From contig CALDSR010000004.1 of assembly GCA_937924505.1 (NCBI GenBank), positions 200,656-264,655 on the forward strand: a DNA stretch of 64,000 bases. Direction: 5' to 3'. Source of the stretch: an uncultured Granulosicoccus sp. Its GTDB lineage: Bacteria > Pseudomonadota > Gammaproteobacteria > Granulosicoccales > Granulosicoccaceae. This document shows positions 1 through 9,306 of the stretch, piece by piece. Below the pieces are notes generated by a model. The model did no database searches, was not told the origin of the DNA, and was given only the letters and a program-made list of their open reading frames with translations. Numbering within the stretch: the first letter of the stretch is position 1; each line of letters opens with the position of its first letter. Position numbers and translations under genes: made by a program.

Positions 1-224
1 CCCTTGAAGAGGCGTTGCTTGATTTCGCTGGCTCCGCCATAGTGATATCTCACGATCGTTGGTTCCTGGATCGTGTCGCTACCCATATCCTCGCGTATGA
101 GGACCCTGGCGAAATCAATTTCTTTGCCGGAAACTATACCGAATACGAGGCCGATCGACGCGAACGCCTTGGAGACGCTGCCGTGCAACCAAAGCGTGTA
201 CGCTACAAAAAGCTGGCCATCTAG
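1..224 (+). CDS. ettA: EttA, ABC-F translational throttle ATPase (C-terminal end only)
   Basis: Only the last 73 codons are present; the frame is open from the left edge of the window and stops at 222-224. The visible part covers the end of the second ABC ATPase domain: an LEEALLDFAGSAIVISHDRW stretch that contains the H-loop (ISHDRWFLDR), followed by ATHILAYE and the basic tail ending KRVRYKKLAI. ABC-F family EttA binds the ribosomal E site and gates translation elongation by ATP/ADP ratio in the cytoplasm. The match to the EttA C terminus, rather than to Uup or YheS, rests on the THILAYE and YTEYEADRRERLG segments. It lies 38 bp upstream of upp on the same strand. Confidence 0.9.
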   Translation, partial: LEEALLDFAGSAIVISHDRWFLDRVATHILAYEDPGEINFFAGNYTEYEADRRERLGDAAVQPKRVRYKKLAI

Positions 225-262
225 GCGTGCCGTAAAACAACCACTGAGGAGCCGACAAACGC

Positions 263-922
263 ATGTTGACTAATAAAGATCTGGCTGAGAAGGGTTTGCA
301 GGCAACACTGGTCGAGCATCCCCTGGTGCAACACAAACTCAGCTTGATGCGTAACAAGTCCCAGTCATCCTCAGCTTTTCGCGCCTTGTTGCGGGAAATC
401 TCGTGGTTGCTGTGTTACGAAGTCACAAGCGACTTGCCGCTGGAGTTGCGCGATATCGAGACTCCTGTCGAGCCGATGAAAGCACCGATGTTGATGGGCC
501 GCAAACTGGCCTTTATTTCGATCCTTCGCGCGGGCAATGGCATGCTCGACGGTATGCTTGATGTGATCCCGTCAGCGCGTGTTGGTCACGTGGGTTTGTA
601 CCGAGATCCAGAGACGCTTGAGGCGGTCGAGTATTACTACAAGGTGCCGAACAATATGGAGAATCGCCTTATCATTGTGGTGGATCCGATGTTGGCTACG
701 GCCAACTCTGCTATCGCTGCGGTTCATCGACTTAAACAAGGGGGCGCGAAGAACATGCGTTTTGCCTGTCTTATCTCCGCACCTGAAGGTATCAAGGCCT
801 TTAATCAGGCACACCCTGATGTATCCATTGTTACCGCAGCCGTTGATACTCATCTGAACGATCACGGTTACATCGTACCCGGTCTCGGTGATGCGGGTGA
901 TCGTATATTCGGCACGAAGTAA
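263..922 (+). CDS. upp: Uracil phosphoribosyltransferase
   Basis: A 219-residue protein that converts uracil and PRPP to UMP in pyrimidine salvage, in the cytoplasm. Length and sequence fit the bacterial Upp family. Visible hallmarks are the N-terminal [15 protein letters not shown] segment, the PRPP-binding loop with [12 protein letters not shown] around residues 132-143, and the uracil-binding C terminus [17 protein letters not shown]. The ATG start is preceded by GAGGAGCCGACAAACGC, which supplies a good ribosome binding site. The next gene, an MttB-family methyltransferase, begins 6 bp after the stop, so the two are probably cotranscribed, although no functional link is obvious. Confidence 0.97.
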   Translation: MLTNKDLAEKGLQATLVEHPLVQHKLSLMRNKSQSSSAFRALLREISWLLCYEVTSDLPLELRDIETPVEPMKAPMLMGRKLAFISILRAGNGMLDGMLDVIPSARVGHVGLYRDPETLEAVEYYYKVPNNMENRLIIVVDPMLATANSAIAAVHRLKQGGAKNMRFACLISAPEGIKAFNQAHPDVSIVTAAVDTHLNDHGYIVPGLGDAGDRIFGTK

Positions 923-928
923 GGCCTG

Positions 929-2497
929 ATGAGCGAGTCCATTGAGCACAGTACACCGCGCAAACGGACCGGTCGTACGCGGGGTCGTGGTCGTCGACAA
1001 GCAGACAGCGGTGTTTTTGAGCAGAAGCCGTTCAAACAGCCACGTCACCGAACGCCACCCGTCGCTTTCGCCTCTGAAGACGAGATCGAAGTTATTCATC
1101 ATGCTTCGCTAAAGCTGCTTGAAGAATTTGGAATAGCGGTTCTCCATGATGAATCGCGAGACATGATGATCGGCGCTGGTGGTGAACTGGTTACGGGATC
1201 GAACCGTGTTCGTTTTGCGCCTGAGCTGATCATGCAATTGATGAGCTCTGTGCCATCGAGTTTTACGCTGCATGCGCGCAACCCTCTGCACAATGTGCAT
1301 TTAGGTGGGGACCGCATGGCGTTCTGCATGATGGGTAGTGCACCGAATGCTTCCTGTCTTGATCAAGGACGACGAACTGGCAATACCAGCGATTTTCAAA
1401 ATTTCCTGAAGATCGCTCAGCAGCACAATATCATTCATATGAATGGTGGCTATCCCTGCGAGCCAGTGGATATTCATGCATCCGTTCGACATCTGGATTG
1501 TATTTATGATCTCGCGACATTAACTGACAAGGTTTTCAGCATCTATTCGCTGGGCAGCGATCGCAATCGCGATGGTCTGGAGATGACGCGCATCGCACGC
1601 AATGTCAGCGTTGATACCTTTAAAGCCGAACCGTCAGTCTGGACGGTCATCAATACCAACTCCCCAATGCAGCTTGATATCCCGATGCTGCAAGGGATCA
1701 TAGAGATGGCGTCGATGGGGCAGGTATCGGTGATTACGCCATTTACCTTGTCGGGCGCCATGGCACCGGTCACGATCGCTGGAGCCCTGGTACAACAAAA
1801 TGCAGAAGCGTTGGCGGGAATGGCATTTAGTCAGATTGTCAATCCTGGTGCGCCGGTCATGTATGGGGGGTTCACATCAAATGTCGATATGAAATCCGGT
1901 GCACCCGCGTTTGGTACACCGGAGTACATGAAGGCGCAGATAATAGGCGGTCAGCTGGCGCGTCGCTATCAGGTACCTTACCGAACCTCCAATGTCTGTG
2001 CGGCCAATACTGTTGATGCGCAAGCCGCTTATGAGAGTGTTTTTTCACTGTGGGGCGCTGTGCAAAGTGGCATGCATATGCTCAAGCATGGCGCCGGCTG
2101 GATGGAAGGTGGCTTGTGCTGTTCGTACGAGAAATCCGTACTCGATATTGATTTGCTACAGATGATTGCCGAAAGTCTCGAACCGTTGGACTTCAGTGAG
2201 GATGCACTGGCGCTTGATGCGATCAAGGAAGTTGGGCCGGGTGGTCATTTTTTTGGTACGGACCACACGCAGACGCGCTACAAGACAGCGTTCTACTCGC
2301 CGATACTGAGTGACTGGCGAAATTTTGAATCATGGCAGGAAGCCGGCGAACCGACAGCTATGCAAAAGGCCAATCGTGTTTGGAAAGACCGACTGGCCCT
2401 GTACGAGAAGCCGGCAATGGATGAAGCGGTTCATGAGGAGTTGACCAGCTTTGTTGAGAGACGAAAAGCGGAAGGTGGTGTTGCAACTGATTTTTAA
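929..2497 (+). CDS. MttB-family trimethylamine/betaine methyltransferase, non-pyrrolysine type
   Basis: A 522-residue member of the trimethylamine methyltransferase (MttB/COG5598) superfamily. It opens with a basic Arg/Gly-rich segment (residues 10-35) that is common in aerobic proteobacterial members, followed by a TIM-barrel with recognisable blocks such as GGYPCEPVD and APAFGTPEYMKAQIIGGQLA. There is no in-frame amber codon, so it is not the pyrrolysine enzyme. Characterised non-Pyl members (for example MtgB) demethylate glycine betaine or similar quaternary amines and pass the methyl group to a corrinoid protein. No corrinoid protein or corrinoid methyltransferase partner is encoded nearby. 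The downstream choline-dehydrogenase-like gene supports a quaternary-amine role, but the substrate is unknown. It starts 6 bp after upp; AAGG at 921-924 is the likely ribosome binding site. Confidence 0.88.
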   Translation: MSESIEHSTPRKRTGRTRGRGRRQADSGVFEQKPFKQPRHRTPPVAFASEDEIEVIHHASLKLLEEFGIAVLHDESRDMMIGAGGELVTGSNRVRFAPELIMQLMSSVPSSFTLHARNPLHNVHLGGDRMAFCMMGSAPNASCLDQGRRTGNTSDFQNFLKIAQQHNIIHMNGGYPCEPVDIHASVRHLDCIYDLATLTDKVFSIYSLGSDRNRDGLEMTRIARNVSVDTFKAEPSVWTVINTNSPMQLDIPMLQGIIEMASMGQVSVITPFTLSGAMAPVTIAGALVQQNAEALAGMAFSQIVNPGAPVMYGGFTSNVDMKSGAPAFGTPEYMKAQIIGGQLARRYQVPYRTSNVCAANTVDAQAAYESVFSLWGAVQSGMHMLKHGAGWMEGGLCCSYEKSVLDIDLLQMIAESLEPLDFSEDALALDAIKEVGPGGHFFGTDHTQTRYKTAFYSPILSDWRNFESWQEAGEPTAMQKANRVWKDRLALYEKPAMDEAVHEELTSFVERRKAEGGVATDF

Positions 2498-2594
2498 AGT
2501 CCAACATATAGGTATTGTTGGTTGCTGGATAGTTTATTGAATCGCTTTTAAAAAAATTTGATGCAACAGAATTCGGAATAACAGGAAAACCGCG

Positions 2595-4289
2595 GTGAGC
2601 AGATTTGACTACGTGATAGTCGGTGCGGGTTCGGCAGGTTGTATCCTGGCTGCGCGCCTGACCGAAGACCCAACCGTCTCGGTCGCCCTGCTTGAAGCAG
2701 GTGGGTCTGATAAAAGCATTTTCATCCAAATGCCGACCGCCTTGTCGATCCCGATGAATATGCCGAAATATAACTGGGGATTCGAATCAGAACCAGAGCC
2801 TGGGTTGAACGGGCGAAAACTGGATTGTCCTCGCGGCAAGGTTATCGGTGGTTCATCGTCAATCAATGGCATGGCTTTCGTCCGTGGGCATGCCCGTGAT
2901 ATTGATGAATGGGAAACCCAAGGAGCGGTAGGCTGGAACTACGCTTCCTGTCTGCCTTACTACAAGCGACTAGAAAGCTGGCATCACGGCGCTAATCGTT
3001 ACCGTGGTGGCAGTGGTCCGGTCGGGGTCTGCGGCGGTAACGACATGCAATTAAACCCCTTGTATCAAGCCTTTATCGATGCGGGTGAGCAAGCCGGCTA
3101 TCCATTCACTGCAGACTACAACGGCTATCAGCAAGAAGGTTTTGGACAAAAGAGCATGTCCGTTGATGGTGGCGTTCGCGCTTCGACGGCCAATGCGTAT
3201 TTGAAACCGATTCGACACCGAAGTAATCTGCATATCATCCCACATGTCCTGGTTGATTCGGTCTTGTTTGATGCCGACGCTGACGCAATACAGAATAAAG
3301 CCTGTGGCGTTCGATATATCGCAGCAGGGCGTTACCTGAAAATATTTGCCGAGCGAGAAGTCATTCTGTCAGCGGGATCGATAGGGTCGCCATCTATCCT
3401 GCAACGTTCAGGAATTGGTCCCGCGGATGTGCTGAAAGAGGCCGAGGTCGCCCTGCGTCTGGATTCACCCGGTGTCGGCGCTAATCTGCAAGACCATCTT
3501 GAAGTGTATTTTCAATATGAATGTACGCAAGCCGTGTCACTTAATCGAGAGTTGAACTGGTGGCGCAAAGGGATGATTGGCGCACGTTGGGTGCTTACCA
3601 AGCAAGGACTTGGTGCCACGAATCATTTTGAATCCTGTGGGTTCATCCGTTCGAGGGCAGGCTTGAAGTGGCCGAACATCCAGTACCACTTTCTGCCCGG
3701 TGCCATGCGCTATGACGGACGGGCAGCGTTTCCGGGTGATGGATTTCAAGTTCATGTTGGCCCGAACAAGCCACAGAGTCGTGGACATCTGAAAATCAAG
3801 ACCGGGAATCCTCGTCAGGCACCCTCCATTCAATTCAATTATTTACAGCATGAGCAAGATAAGCAGGATTGGCGCGATTGCATACGATTGACGAGGGAAG
3901 TATTGCAGCAATCGTCTTTGGCACGATTTCGTGGCGATGAAATACAGCCCGGTTTGCATATCGATACGGATGAGGCCATAGATCAGTGGGTGATCGAGAA
4001 TGTTGAAAGTGCTTATCACCCATCCTGTTCGGTGAAGCTAGGTGCTGATGATGATCCGATGGCTGTGCTTGATAGCGAATGCAAGGTACGCGGTACAAAG
4101 AACCTTCGTGTCGTTGATTCGTCAATCTTTCCAACGATAACCAATGGCAATCTGAACGCACCATCGATGATGGTGGCCGAGCGCGCAGCTGATTTGATTC
4201 GAGGCAAGTGCTTGCCGCCGGAAGAGGTGCCAGTCTGGACACCCAAGAATTGGGAAAATACGCAACGGACCAAAGAATCGGAAGCCTGA
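2595..4289 (+). CDS. GMC-family choline dehydrogenase-like flavoenzyme (BetA-like)
   Basis: A 564-residue FAD-dependent GMC oxidoreductase. The N terminus carries the Rossmann dinucleotide-binding motif [16 protein letters not shown] (residues about 7-22). The GMC signature region with [20 protein letters not shown] lies near residues 80-100. The C terminus has the family block [20 protein letters not shown] followed by [23 protein letters not shown]; the catalytic His is in AYHPS. BetA oxidises choline to betaine aldehyde, usually at the membrane. Related enzymes act on other alcohols, so the substrate is inferred. The start is GTG, chosen because CAGGAAAACCGCG lies just upstream. It follows the MttB-family gene after a 97-bp AT-rich gap, consistent with a quaternary-amine locus. 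Confidence 0.88.
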   Translation: MSRFDYVIVGAGSAGCILAARLTEDPTVSVALLEAGGSDKSIFIQMPTALSIPMNMPKYNWGFESEPEPGLNGRKLDCPRGKVIGGSSSINGMAFVRGHARDIDEWETQGAVGWNYASCLPYYKRLESWHHGANRYRGGSGPVGVCGGNDMQLNPLYQAFIDAGEQAGYPFTADYNGYQQEGFGQKSMSVDGGVRASTANAYLKPIRHRSNLHIIPHVLVDSVLFDADADAIQNKACGVRYIAAGRYLKIFAEREVILSAGSIGSPSILQRSGIGPADVLKEAEVALRLDSPGVGANLQDHLEVYFQYECTQAVSLNRELNWWRKGMIGARWVLTKQGLGATNHFESCGFIRSRAGLKWPNIQYHFLPGAMRYDGRAAFPGDGFQVHVGPNKPQSRGHLKIKTGNPRQAPSIQFNYLQHEQDKQDWRDCIRLTREVLQQSSLARFRGDEIQPGLHIDTDEAIDQWVIENVESAYHPSCSVKLGADDDPMAVLDSECKVRGTKNLRVVDSSIFPTITNGNLNAPSMMVAERAADLIRGKCLPPEEVPVWTPKNWENTQRTKESEA

Positions 4290-4310
4290 TTGATATTTTC
4301 TGAGCTGGTA

Positions 4311-4346
4311 GTGTGCCAAGCACGCTGGCTCACGCTGCTGGCACAC
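4311..4346 (+). terminator. Hairpin 3' of the GMC oxidoreductase gene (possible terminator)
   Basis: An inverted repeat GTGTGCCA (4311-4318) / TGGCACAC (4339-4346) with a 20-nt inner segment lies 22 bp after the betA-like stop. There is no T-tract after it, so a Rho-independent terminator is not certain; it may be a mRNA 3'-stabilising stem. Confidence 0.35.
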
Positions 4347-4477
4347 CCGAGACCTCGCAACAACATTTGGCTCAAACTCAATTCCTGGTTTGCTCGCGAC
4401 GTGATCCCCGAAGTGCAGCTCAGGGTGGGTGTGCTTGATCGCTAAATGTAGATTCCGCGTAGAGTATTTCAAGGAGT

Positions 4478-4493
4478 GCCTGATAGATCAGGC
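4478..4493. repeat. 16-bp palindrome spanning the manC-like stop codon
   Basis: GCCTGAT-AG-ATCAGGC is an inverted repeat with a 2-nt centre that contains the stop codon of the minus-strand gene at 4488-4490. It could form a weak end-of-transcript stem between the two converging genes; no U-tract follows on either strand. Confidence 0.4.
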
Positions 4494-5918
4494 TCTACCG
4501 TATTCATCTCCTACTCTGACGATATCATCTTCACCCAGATAGGATCCCGATTGCACTTCTATCAATTCAAGAGGGATTTTGCCAGGATTGTAAAGCCGAT
4601 GCATGGTACCCAACGGAATGTAGGTCGATTCATTCTCTGTCAGCAAAATCTCTTCTTCACCATTGGTAATGACAGCCGTGCCTTTTACTACCACCCAATG
4701 TTCCGAGCGATGAAAGTGCTTCTGCAGAGACAATTTGGCACCAGGCTTTACATTGATACGCTTCACTTGAAATCGAGGGTGAAGATGTAAACTTTCATAG
4801 TGTCCCCAGGGGCGGTAGCAAGTAGTGTGTCTGGACAGTTCACTGCGTGACTGAGCATTGAGGCGCTCAACGGCTTGCTTGATATTCTGCGCGTTGGCAT
4901 TGTCAATAACCAGAACAGCATCAGGCGTTTCAATGACCGAAATATTTTGCGTACCCAGCGCGACCAACAATCGTGAGCTTGAGTGTAAATAGGTGTCGGT
5001 TGTGTCGTGGTGAAGAATGTCTCCTACCCCGGCATTACCTTGTTCATCATGATCAGACAATTTATGCACTGCATCCCAACTACCGATATCTGACCAGGCG
5101 GCTGTGAACGGCAAGACGACCACGTTCTGCGCATGTTCCATGATGGCAAAATCTACCGAGATGTTGTCACATTGCTCGAACGCAGCACGGTCCAGGCGTA
5201 CGAAGTCCAGGTCCGTGCTTGCTTTGTCTATCGCCTGACGGGTGTATCCGTGCATCTCTGGCTGTAATGCGCTCAGAGCATTGAGAAACACGGATGCCTT
5301 GAAGATGAAAATGCCGGAATTCCAATAAGCGTTGTCCTCTTTGATTAATTTGAGCGCACGCTCTTTTTCCGGTTTCTCAACAAAAGAGCTCACATGGAAA
5401 CCGTTGGAATCGTTGGTCAGCGGTGCTCCTGCCACAATATATCCATAGCCAGTCTCAGGTGCCGTAGGCGTGACGCCCAGGGTGACCAGAGTATCTTGCT
5501 CTGCAAGTGCAATCGCCTTGACAATGGTTTCCCGAAAACTGCCGGTATCAGGGATGAGATGATCAGCAGGAACGACCACCAGCACGGCATCTGGATTGAC
5601 CTGAAAAGCCCTCCAGGCGGCGACTGCTATTGCCGGAGTCGTATTCCTCGCACAAGGCTCCAGCATGATGGTAGCTGCCTCACAGCCTGTAGCGGCAAGC
5701 TGCTCCCCGGTTAAAAAGCGATGCTCCTCAGAGCAGACGACTATCGGTGCATTTGTTGTTGTTTGATCAAAGCGAGAAACGGTAGATTGCAGCAGGGACT
5801 GCTCCCCACCGAGCTTTAAAAACTGCTTGGGGTAGTCAGTTCGCGACAGTGGCCATAGTCGCGTACCGGATCCGCCAGCGAGAATGACTGGAACATAGGG
5901 GGTTGACGATCGACTCAA
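4488..5918 (-). CDS. manC: Mannose-1-phosphate guanylyltransferase / mannose-6-phosphate isomerase
   Basis: A 476-residue bifunctional type II phosphomannose isomerase/GDP-mannose pyrophosphorylase (AlgA/ManC/CpsB family). The nucleotidyltransferase domain covers about residues 8-290, with the G-loop LAGGSGTRLWPLSR at 13-26 and FVEKP further on. The C-terminal cupin domain (about 340-476) carries the metal-binding QKHFHRSEHWVVVKG motif. It makes GDP-mannose for exopolysaccharide or O-antigen. No other polysaccharide genes are adjacent, so it stands alone here. The start is a TTG preceded at about 5-bp spacing by AGAGGAAA on the minus strand; no nearby ATG fits the conserved N terminus. Confidence 0.95.
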   Translation of the reverse strand: MSRSSTPYVPVILAGGSGTRLWPLSRTDYPKQFLKLGGEQSLLQSTVSRFDQTTTNAPIVVCSEEHRFLTGEQLAATGCEAATIMLEPCARNTTPAIAVAAWRAFQVNPDAVLVVVPADHLIPDTGSFRETIVKAIALAEQDTLVTLGVTPTAPETGYGYIVAGAPLTNDSNGFHVSSFVEKPEKERALKLIKEDNAYWNSGIFIFKASVFLNALSALQPEMHGYTRQAIDKASTDLDFVRLDRAAFEQCDNISVDFAIMEHAQNVVVLPFTAAWSDIGSWDAVHKLSDHDEQGNAGVGDILHHDTTDTYLHSSSRLLVALGTQNISVIETPDAVLVIDNANAQNIKQAVERLNAQSRSELSRHTTCYRPWGHYESLHLHPRFQVKRINVKPGAKLSLQKHFHRSEHWVVVKGTAVITNGEEEILLTENESTYIPLGTMHRLYNPGKIPLELIEVQSGSYLGEDDIVRVGDEYGRA

Positions 5919-6240
5919 TGGGATTTCCTCTTCCAGTCTTTGAAACTAAATTTATCAGGGTACTTATTTGATAGTTACACAAGCAACCGCAAATATCAGC
6001 TCGAAATTCATGCGATTATCGCCTTATTTCTCACTTGTGCCAATATGAGGTTTTTTCTCACTACAGTGTCCAATTGTTGTCAATATATTTTTTTCAAAAC
6101 GCATCGTCTTTTTTAATGCGTGACATTTTATAGGATAAGGTGAGCAGCGTAGTCAATGATCACCTTTGGGACCAAACTTAATAAGCTGCGATTCTATCCT
6201 CGGCACTCTTGTTCGATATCGGTTTACAGGAGACAGTAAG
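5919..6240. other. AT-rich divergent intergenic region
   Basis: About 320 bp separate the divergent manC-like and nitronate monooxygenase genes. I see no coding frame in it. It is clearly more AT-rich than its surroundings, with a TTTTTTT run near 6090, and includes an inverted repeat ACGCAT (6099-6104) / ATGCGT (6116-6121) with an 11-nt spacer. It presumably holds both promoters; the inverted repeat is a candidate regulator site. I could not assign convincing -35/-10 boxes. Confidence 0.5.
6099..6121. promoter_or_regulatory. Inverted repeat, possible operator
   Basis: ACGCAT-N11-ATGCGT is a perfect 6-bp dyad in the AT-rich divergent region, about 120 bp upstream of the nitronate monooxygenase start. 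It could be a regulator site or the stem of a small hairpin; the regulator is unknown. Confidence 0.25.
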
Positions 6241-7329
6241 GTGCTCAGCGCAATTATCAAACGTGCAGAAAAATTTGCCGCCGATTTTGGAATTAAATAT
6301 CCAATTTTGCTAGGCCCTATGGCAGGTGCTTGCCCCGTCGGTCTGTCGGTAGCGGTTGCTAAAGGTGGTGGCATGGGTGCTTGTGGCGCTTTACTGCTAA
6401 GACCTGAAGAAATTAAACAATGGGCTTCCGATTTCCGCTCTGAGATTGATAGTCCGTTTCAAATGAACTTATGGATACCGGACGCCGCATCCGAGTTAAA
6501 TCCGGAACACGAGAACCAGTTGCGCACATTTTTGAGTGGCTGGGGGCCTGAACTTACCGCAGAAGCGGCTACTGACATACCACCCGATTTCCAATCCCAA
6601 TGTGAAGCACTATTGCATGTTGCGCCACCAGTCGTGTCATCGATCATGGGCTTGTTTGAAGCACGCTTTGTAGAACAATTAAAAGGTAAAGGAGTAAAAT
6701 GGTTCGCTAACGTCACGAACGTTGCAGAAGCGCTAATGGCCGAGGAGGCGGGCGCTGACGTCATTGTTGCAAAAAGTTATGAATCGGGAGGACATTCAGG
6801 CGCATTCGAACCTGAAGACGCCATGCGTTATGGTGTTGGACTCATGTCGTTGGTTCCAGCAATTGCCGATAAGGTCAAGATTCCCATAGTGGCGACTGGT
6901 GGAATAGCGGATGGTCGCACTACGGCAGCCGCACTTTTTCTCGGGGCCTCTGCGGTTCAAATAGGAACAGGCTTTTTGCGAGCGGAAGAATCGACTATTG
7001 CACCGGCTTGGTCTGAGGCGATCGGCAATGCGCGACCCGAAGACACGATAGTAAGCAAGGCATTTTCCGGGCGAGCCGGACGTAGTATTGCTAATGACTA
7101 TGTACTCGCAATGGAGCGGGAGGATTCGCCAGTGCCGGCGCCTTATCCAATTCAGCGTGGACTTACCCAAGCGATGCGGACAACTGCAGTGAAGCAAAAC
7201 CGTATTGAAAGCATGCAAGCATGGGCTGGTCAGAGTGCGGCTATGGCACAACAAGATTCAGCAACGAAAATCCCACAAAACATCTGGGATGCTGCGCGGA
7301 AACTGTGTGATGTGAAGTCTTCAACCTGA
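6241..7329 (+). CDS. Nitronate monooxygenase (2-nitropropane dioxygenase family)
   Basis: A 362-residue FMN-dependent TIM-barrel enzyme of the NMO/NPD family, which oxidises alkyl nitronates such as propionate-3-nitronate. Family features seen are the N-terminal YPILLGPMAGA segment, an internal ADVIVAKSYESGGHSGA block with the GGH motif that carries the catalytic His, and the FMN phosphate region IVATGGIADGRTTAAALFLGASAVQIGT. The frame is open further upstream to 6166, but GTG 6241 is chosen because AGGAGA (6228-6233) lies 7 bp before it and the following residues fit the family start. Its stop codon lies inside an 18-bp tandem duplication. The physiological nitronate is not known. Confidence 0.9.
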   Translation: MLSAIIKRAEKFAADFGIKYPILLGPMAGACPVGLSVAVAKGGGMGACGALLLRPEEIKQWASDFRSEIDSPFQMNLWIPDAASELNPEHENQLRTFLSGWGPELTAEAATDIPPDFQSQCEALLHVAPPVVSSIMGLFEARFVEQLKGKGVKWFANVTNVAEALMAEEAGADVIVAKSYESGGHSGAFEPEDAMRYGVGLMSLVPAIADKVKIPIVATGGIADGRTTAAALFLGASAVQIGTGFLRAEESTIAPAWSEAIGNARPEDTIVSKAFSGRAGRSIANDYVLAMEREDSPVPAPYPIQRGLTQAMRTTAVKQNRIESMQAWAGQSAAMAQQDSATKIPQNIWDAARKLCDVKSST

Positions 7330-7729
7330 GTGTCTGGATCGTGCTGAGTATCTGGATCGTGTTAAGGCGACCTATCCGAACTTGTTTTATGGCCGCTTCC
7401 GTAGCATACCCATGCCCCCAATGCTTACGTTCCAAACGCCAGCCAATTTCTATATTTCCCGCACACGGATGCCAATCAGCCGGCTCGGAAAAGCCTACGA
7501 ATTCGATAAATTCGCCACTGTCGATCAACTCAACTGCCCACGACCCCCAGCCGAAATTAGCAATGTTACTTATGTTTTTTTTTATAAAGGCATCAGACTC
7601 TTTGCATGTAAATCGGCGTGGGAAGTACCGCATTACATCAGCATCATTATTTATTGCATAAAATTTCTGTCGATCACTGTCTTTCCATTGTCGTAGCAAC
7701 AGCCTGTCAGAAACATGGTTTTCACCCAT
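7241..7729 (-). pseudogene. Truncated GNAT acetyltransferase remnant (RimJ/RimL-like)
   Basis: The first part, about 113 residues from ATG 7729, is a good RimJ/RimL-type GNAT N-terminal half: VSDRLLLRQWKDSDR, then FIEFVGFSEP, then the acetyl-CoA-site core IEIGWRLERKHWGHGYATEA. After that point (about position 7390) the family sequence ends. The frame instead runs through unrelated DNA and the antisense 3' end of the nitronate monooxygenase gene to a stop at 7241. The last beta strands of the fold are missing, so the product is unlikely to be active. The break coincides with the 18-bp tandem duplication at 7326-7361, suggesting a deletion/repair scar. GTG 7750 is a possible earlier start. Confidence 0.7.
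7326..7361. repeat. 18-bp tandem duplication at the NMO stop codon
   Basis: CTGAGTGTCTGGATCGTG (7326-7343) is followed directly by CTGAGTATCTGGATCGTG (7344-7361), one mismatch apart. The first copy contains the stop of the nitronate monooxygenase. The duplication lies just beyond the point where the opposing GNAT reading frame stops resembling its family. Confidence 0.9.
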
Positions 7730-7825
7730 AGCAGGTATTTTACGCTCCACTTACGACAACGGACAGGCCTTCGGCATATTGAATTTGAAATAGATCAATG
7801 ACAATGGAAAGGCGGCCACTGCTCA

Positions 7826-8395
7826 TCAAAAAAATGCGATCCAGCTACCTATAACAATCAGTTCGAGCAGTACCAATAACATTACGACGCCTCTGATCAA
7901 TTTCTCGTGGTGTTTCTTCCAGACAACAATGGCGGCAGCCACACTTAAAACAACTTCGACCGGCGCTACCCAGCTCGCCAGGTGATTGGTATCCCAATAA
8001 CTCACTGGGCTGATGAAGCGCCAATCGGTCAAGGGCCAGAAATGAGCTCTTGCATCATCGTGATGAAGTGGGAAATCACAGGCGAGATGTAACAGCGCAG
8101 CTCCGGTCAAGGCGATAAGCCATGTTTTTTTCAAACCGATCCCGAGTAATAAAAGCAGCCCCCAAAGCACGAAGGAGTTATCGACCATGAACACCAGTTG
8201 CCAGCCATCGGAGAAATAAAACTCGTCAAATACAACGGATGCAGGAATATCGAGTATGAAGACGCAGATAGCGACCAACAAGTATAAAGACAGATCGGGT
8301 AGCAAAGCACCGATGAATGCGGCAATGGTTATTGCTCGGTAGTTTGTTCTACCAAACGCTGCCGTGCCCAGTAACAGGTGTGCGGGTGTATTCAT
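7826..8395 (-). CDS. Integral membrane protein, DUF457/YdjM-like
   Basis: A 189-residue hydrophobic protein with about five predicted membrane segments. The N terminus MNTPAHLLLGTAAFGR and the pattern IGALLPDLSLY match the start of the YdjM/DUF457 family of putative membrane-bound metal-dependent hydrolases. Conserved His/Asp clusters (HLACDFPLHHDDARAHFWPL, residues about 103-122, and later YWDTNH) could bind metal. Its substrate and role are unknown. It stands alone, with 75 bp to the GNAT remnant and 184 bp of featureless sequence to the FKBP gene. Similar proteins are sometimes mis-annotated as cobalamin-related. Confidence 0.75.
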   Translation of the reverse strand: MNTPAHLLLGTAAFGRTNYRAITIAAFIGALLPDLSLYLLVAICVFILDIPASVVFDEFYFSDGWQLVFMVDNSFVLWGLLLLLGIGLKKTWLIALTGAALLHLACDFPLHHDDARAHFWPLTDWRFISPVSYWDTNHLASWVAPVEVVLSVAAAIVVWKKHHEKLIRGVVMLLVLLELIVIGSWIAFF

Positions 8396-8579
8396 GGCGA
8401 CAGTGGCGGGCGATCATTACCAGACAAGTTCGTCCGGTATGCCACAAACATCACATCCGCTACGAGGTAGGCCAATGTGGTCTTGGAGAGAGGGTACGGG
8501 GATTTTCGATTAGCTTGTGGATTCATCCGCACGTGACCAACAGCGGCCACGTGCAAGAAGAGAAATAATTCGAGACGTA

Positions 8580-9254
8580 CTATTTGATCTCAAGCAACTC
8601 AACTTCAAAAACCAAGGTCTCGCCTGGTCCGATTGATTGCCCTGCGCCACGCTCGCCGTATGCCAGATCAGATGGAATGACAAAACGGTACTTGGATCCT
8701 ACCGGCATCAGTTGCAGGCCTTCCGTCCAGCCGGGTATTACACCTTTCAACGGAAATGAGGCAGGTTCGCCGCGTGCGATGGAGCTGTCGAATTCGGTGC
8801 CATCAATCAGTGTCCCGACGTAATGAACTGAAACCGTGTCATCAAGCCCTGGTTTTTCACCGTCGGCATCGCTGATAACTTCGTATTGTAATCCACTGTC
8901 AGTGACCATGACGCCATCGCGAGCCTTGTTACTGGCGAGGAAATCCTTGCCGGCTTGCTGGGCTGATGCGGCGGCTTCTGCCGCAAGAGCTTGTTGCTGT
9001 GCTTGTAAAATATCTTGTGCCTCTTGCAGGCTCAGAGCGGTTTCTTCACCCTTGTGCTGCGCCATCATGCCTTGCATCAATTGCTCGTAGTTGATGTCGC
9101 CGTAGTTTTGCAGGACGCGATCACCGATCATCATGCCGAGTCCGTAGCTGAGCTTCTCGTTGTCAGTAGTCGGCGCGTCCTGAGCGAGGGCGCCGGTTGC
9201 AATAGCCGAGCCGAGACTTGCGGCCACCATGGCGGCCAAAACGGTACTTTTCAT
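8580..9254 (-). CDS. Periplasmic FKBP-type peptidyl-prolyl cis-trans isomerase (FkpA/Mip-like)
   Basis: A 224-residue exported prolyl isomerase that helps fold periplasmic or outer-membrane proteins. Residues 1-24 form a signal peptide ending ATGALAQDA. Next comes the FKBP N-terminal dimerisation region (EKLSYGLGMMIGD, then a Gln/Ala-rich helix), and the C-terminal FKBP domain (about 120-224) with VSVHYVGTLIDGTEFDSS and VIPGWTEGLQLMPVGSKYRF. The frame is open upstream to 9365, but ATG 9254 is preferred because it begins the signal peptide and AAGGAT lies 10 bp before it. FkpA, FklB and Mip-like members are hard to tell apart by eye. Confidence 0.93.
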   Translation of the reverse strand: MKSTVLAAMVAASLGSAIATGALAQDAPTTDNEKLSYGLGMMIGDRVLQNYGDINYEQLMQGMMAQHKGEETALSLQEAQDILQAQQQALAAEAAASAQQAGKDFLASNKARDGVMVTDSGLQYEVISDADGEKPGLDDTVSVHYVGTLIDGTEFDSSIARGEPASFPLKGVIPGWTEGLQLMPVGSKYRFVIPSDLAYGERGAGQSIGPGETLVFEVELLEIK

Positions 9255-9306
9255 TAGGGAACGTATCCTTATAGGTCTGTGATTCAAATGTGACCACAGA
9301 ACTATG

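Noticed and set aside
4476..4790. Plus-strand frame at the manC 3' end
   Set aside because: Fully antisense to the conserved cupin domain of manC, no family match.
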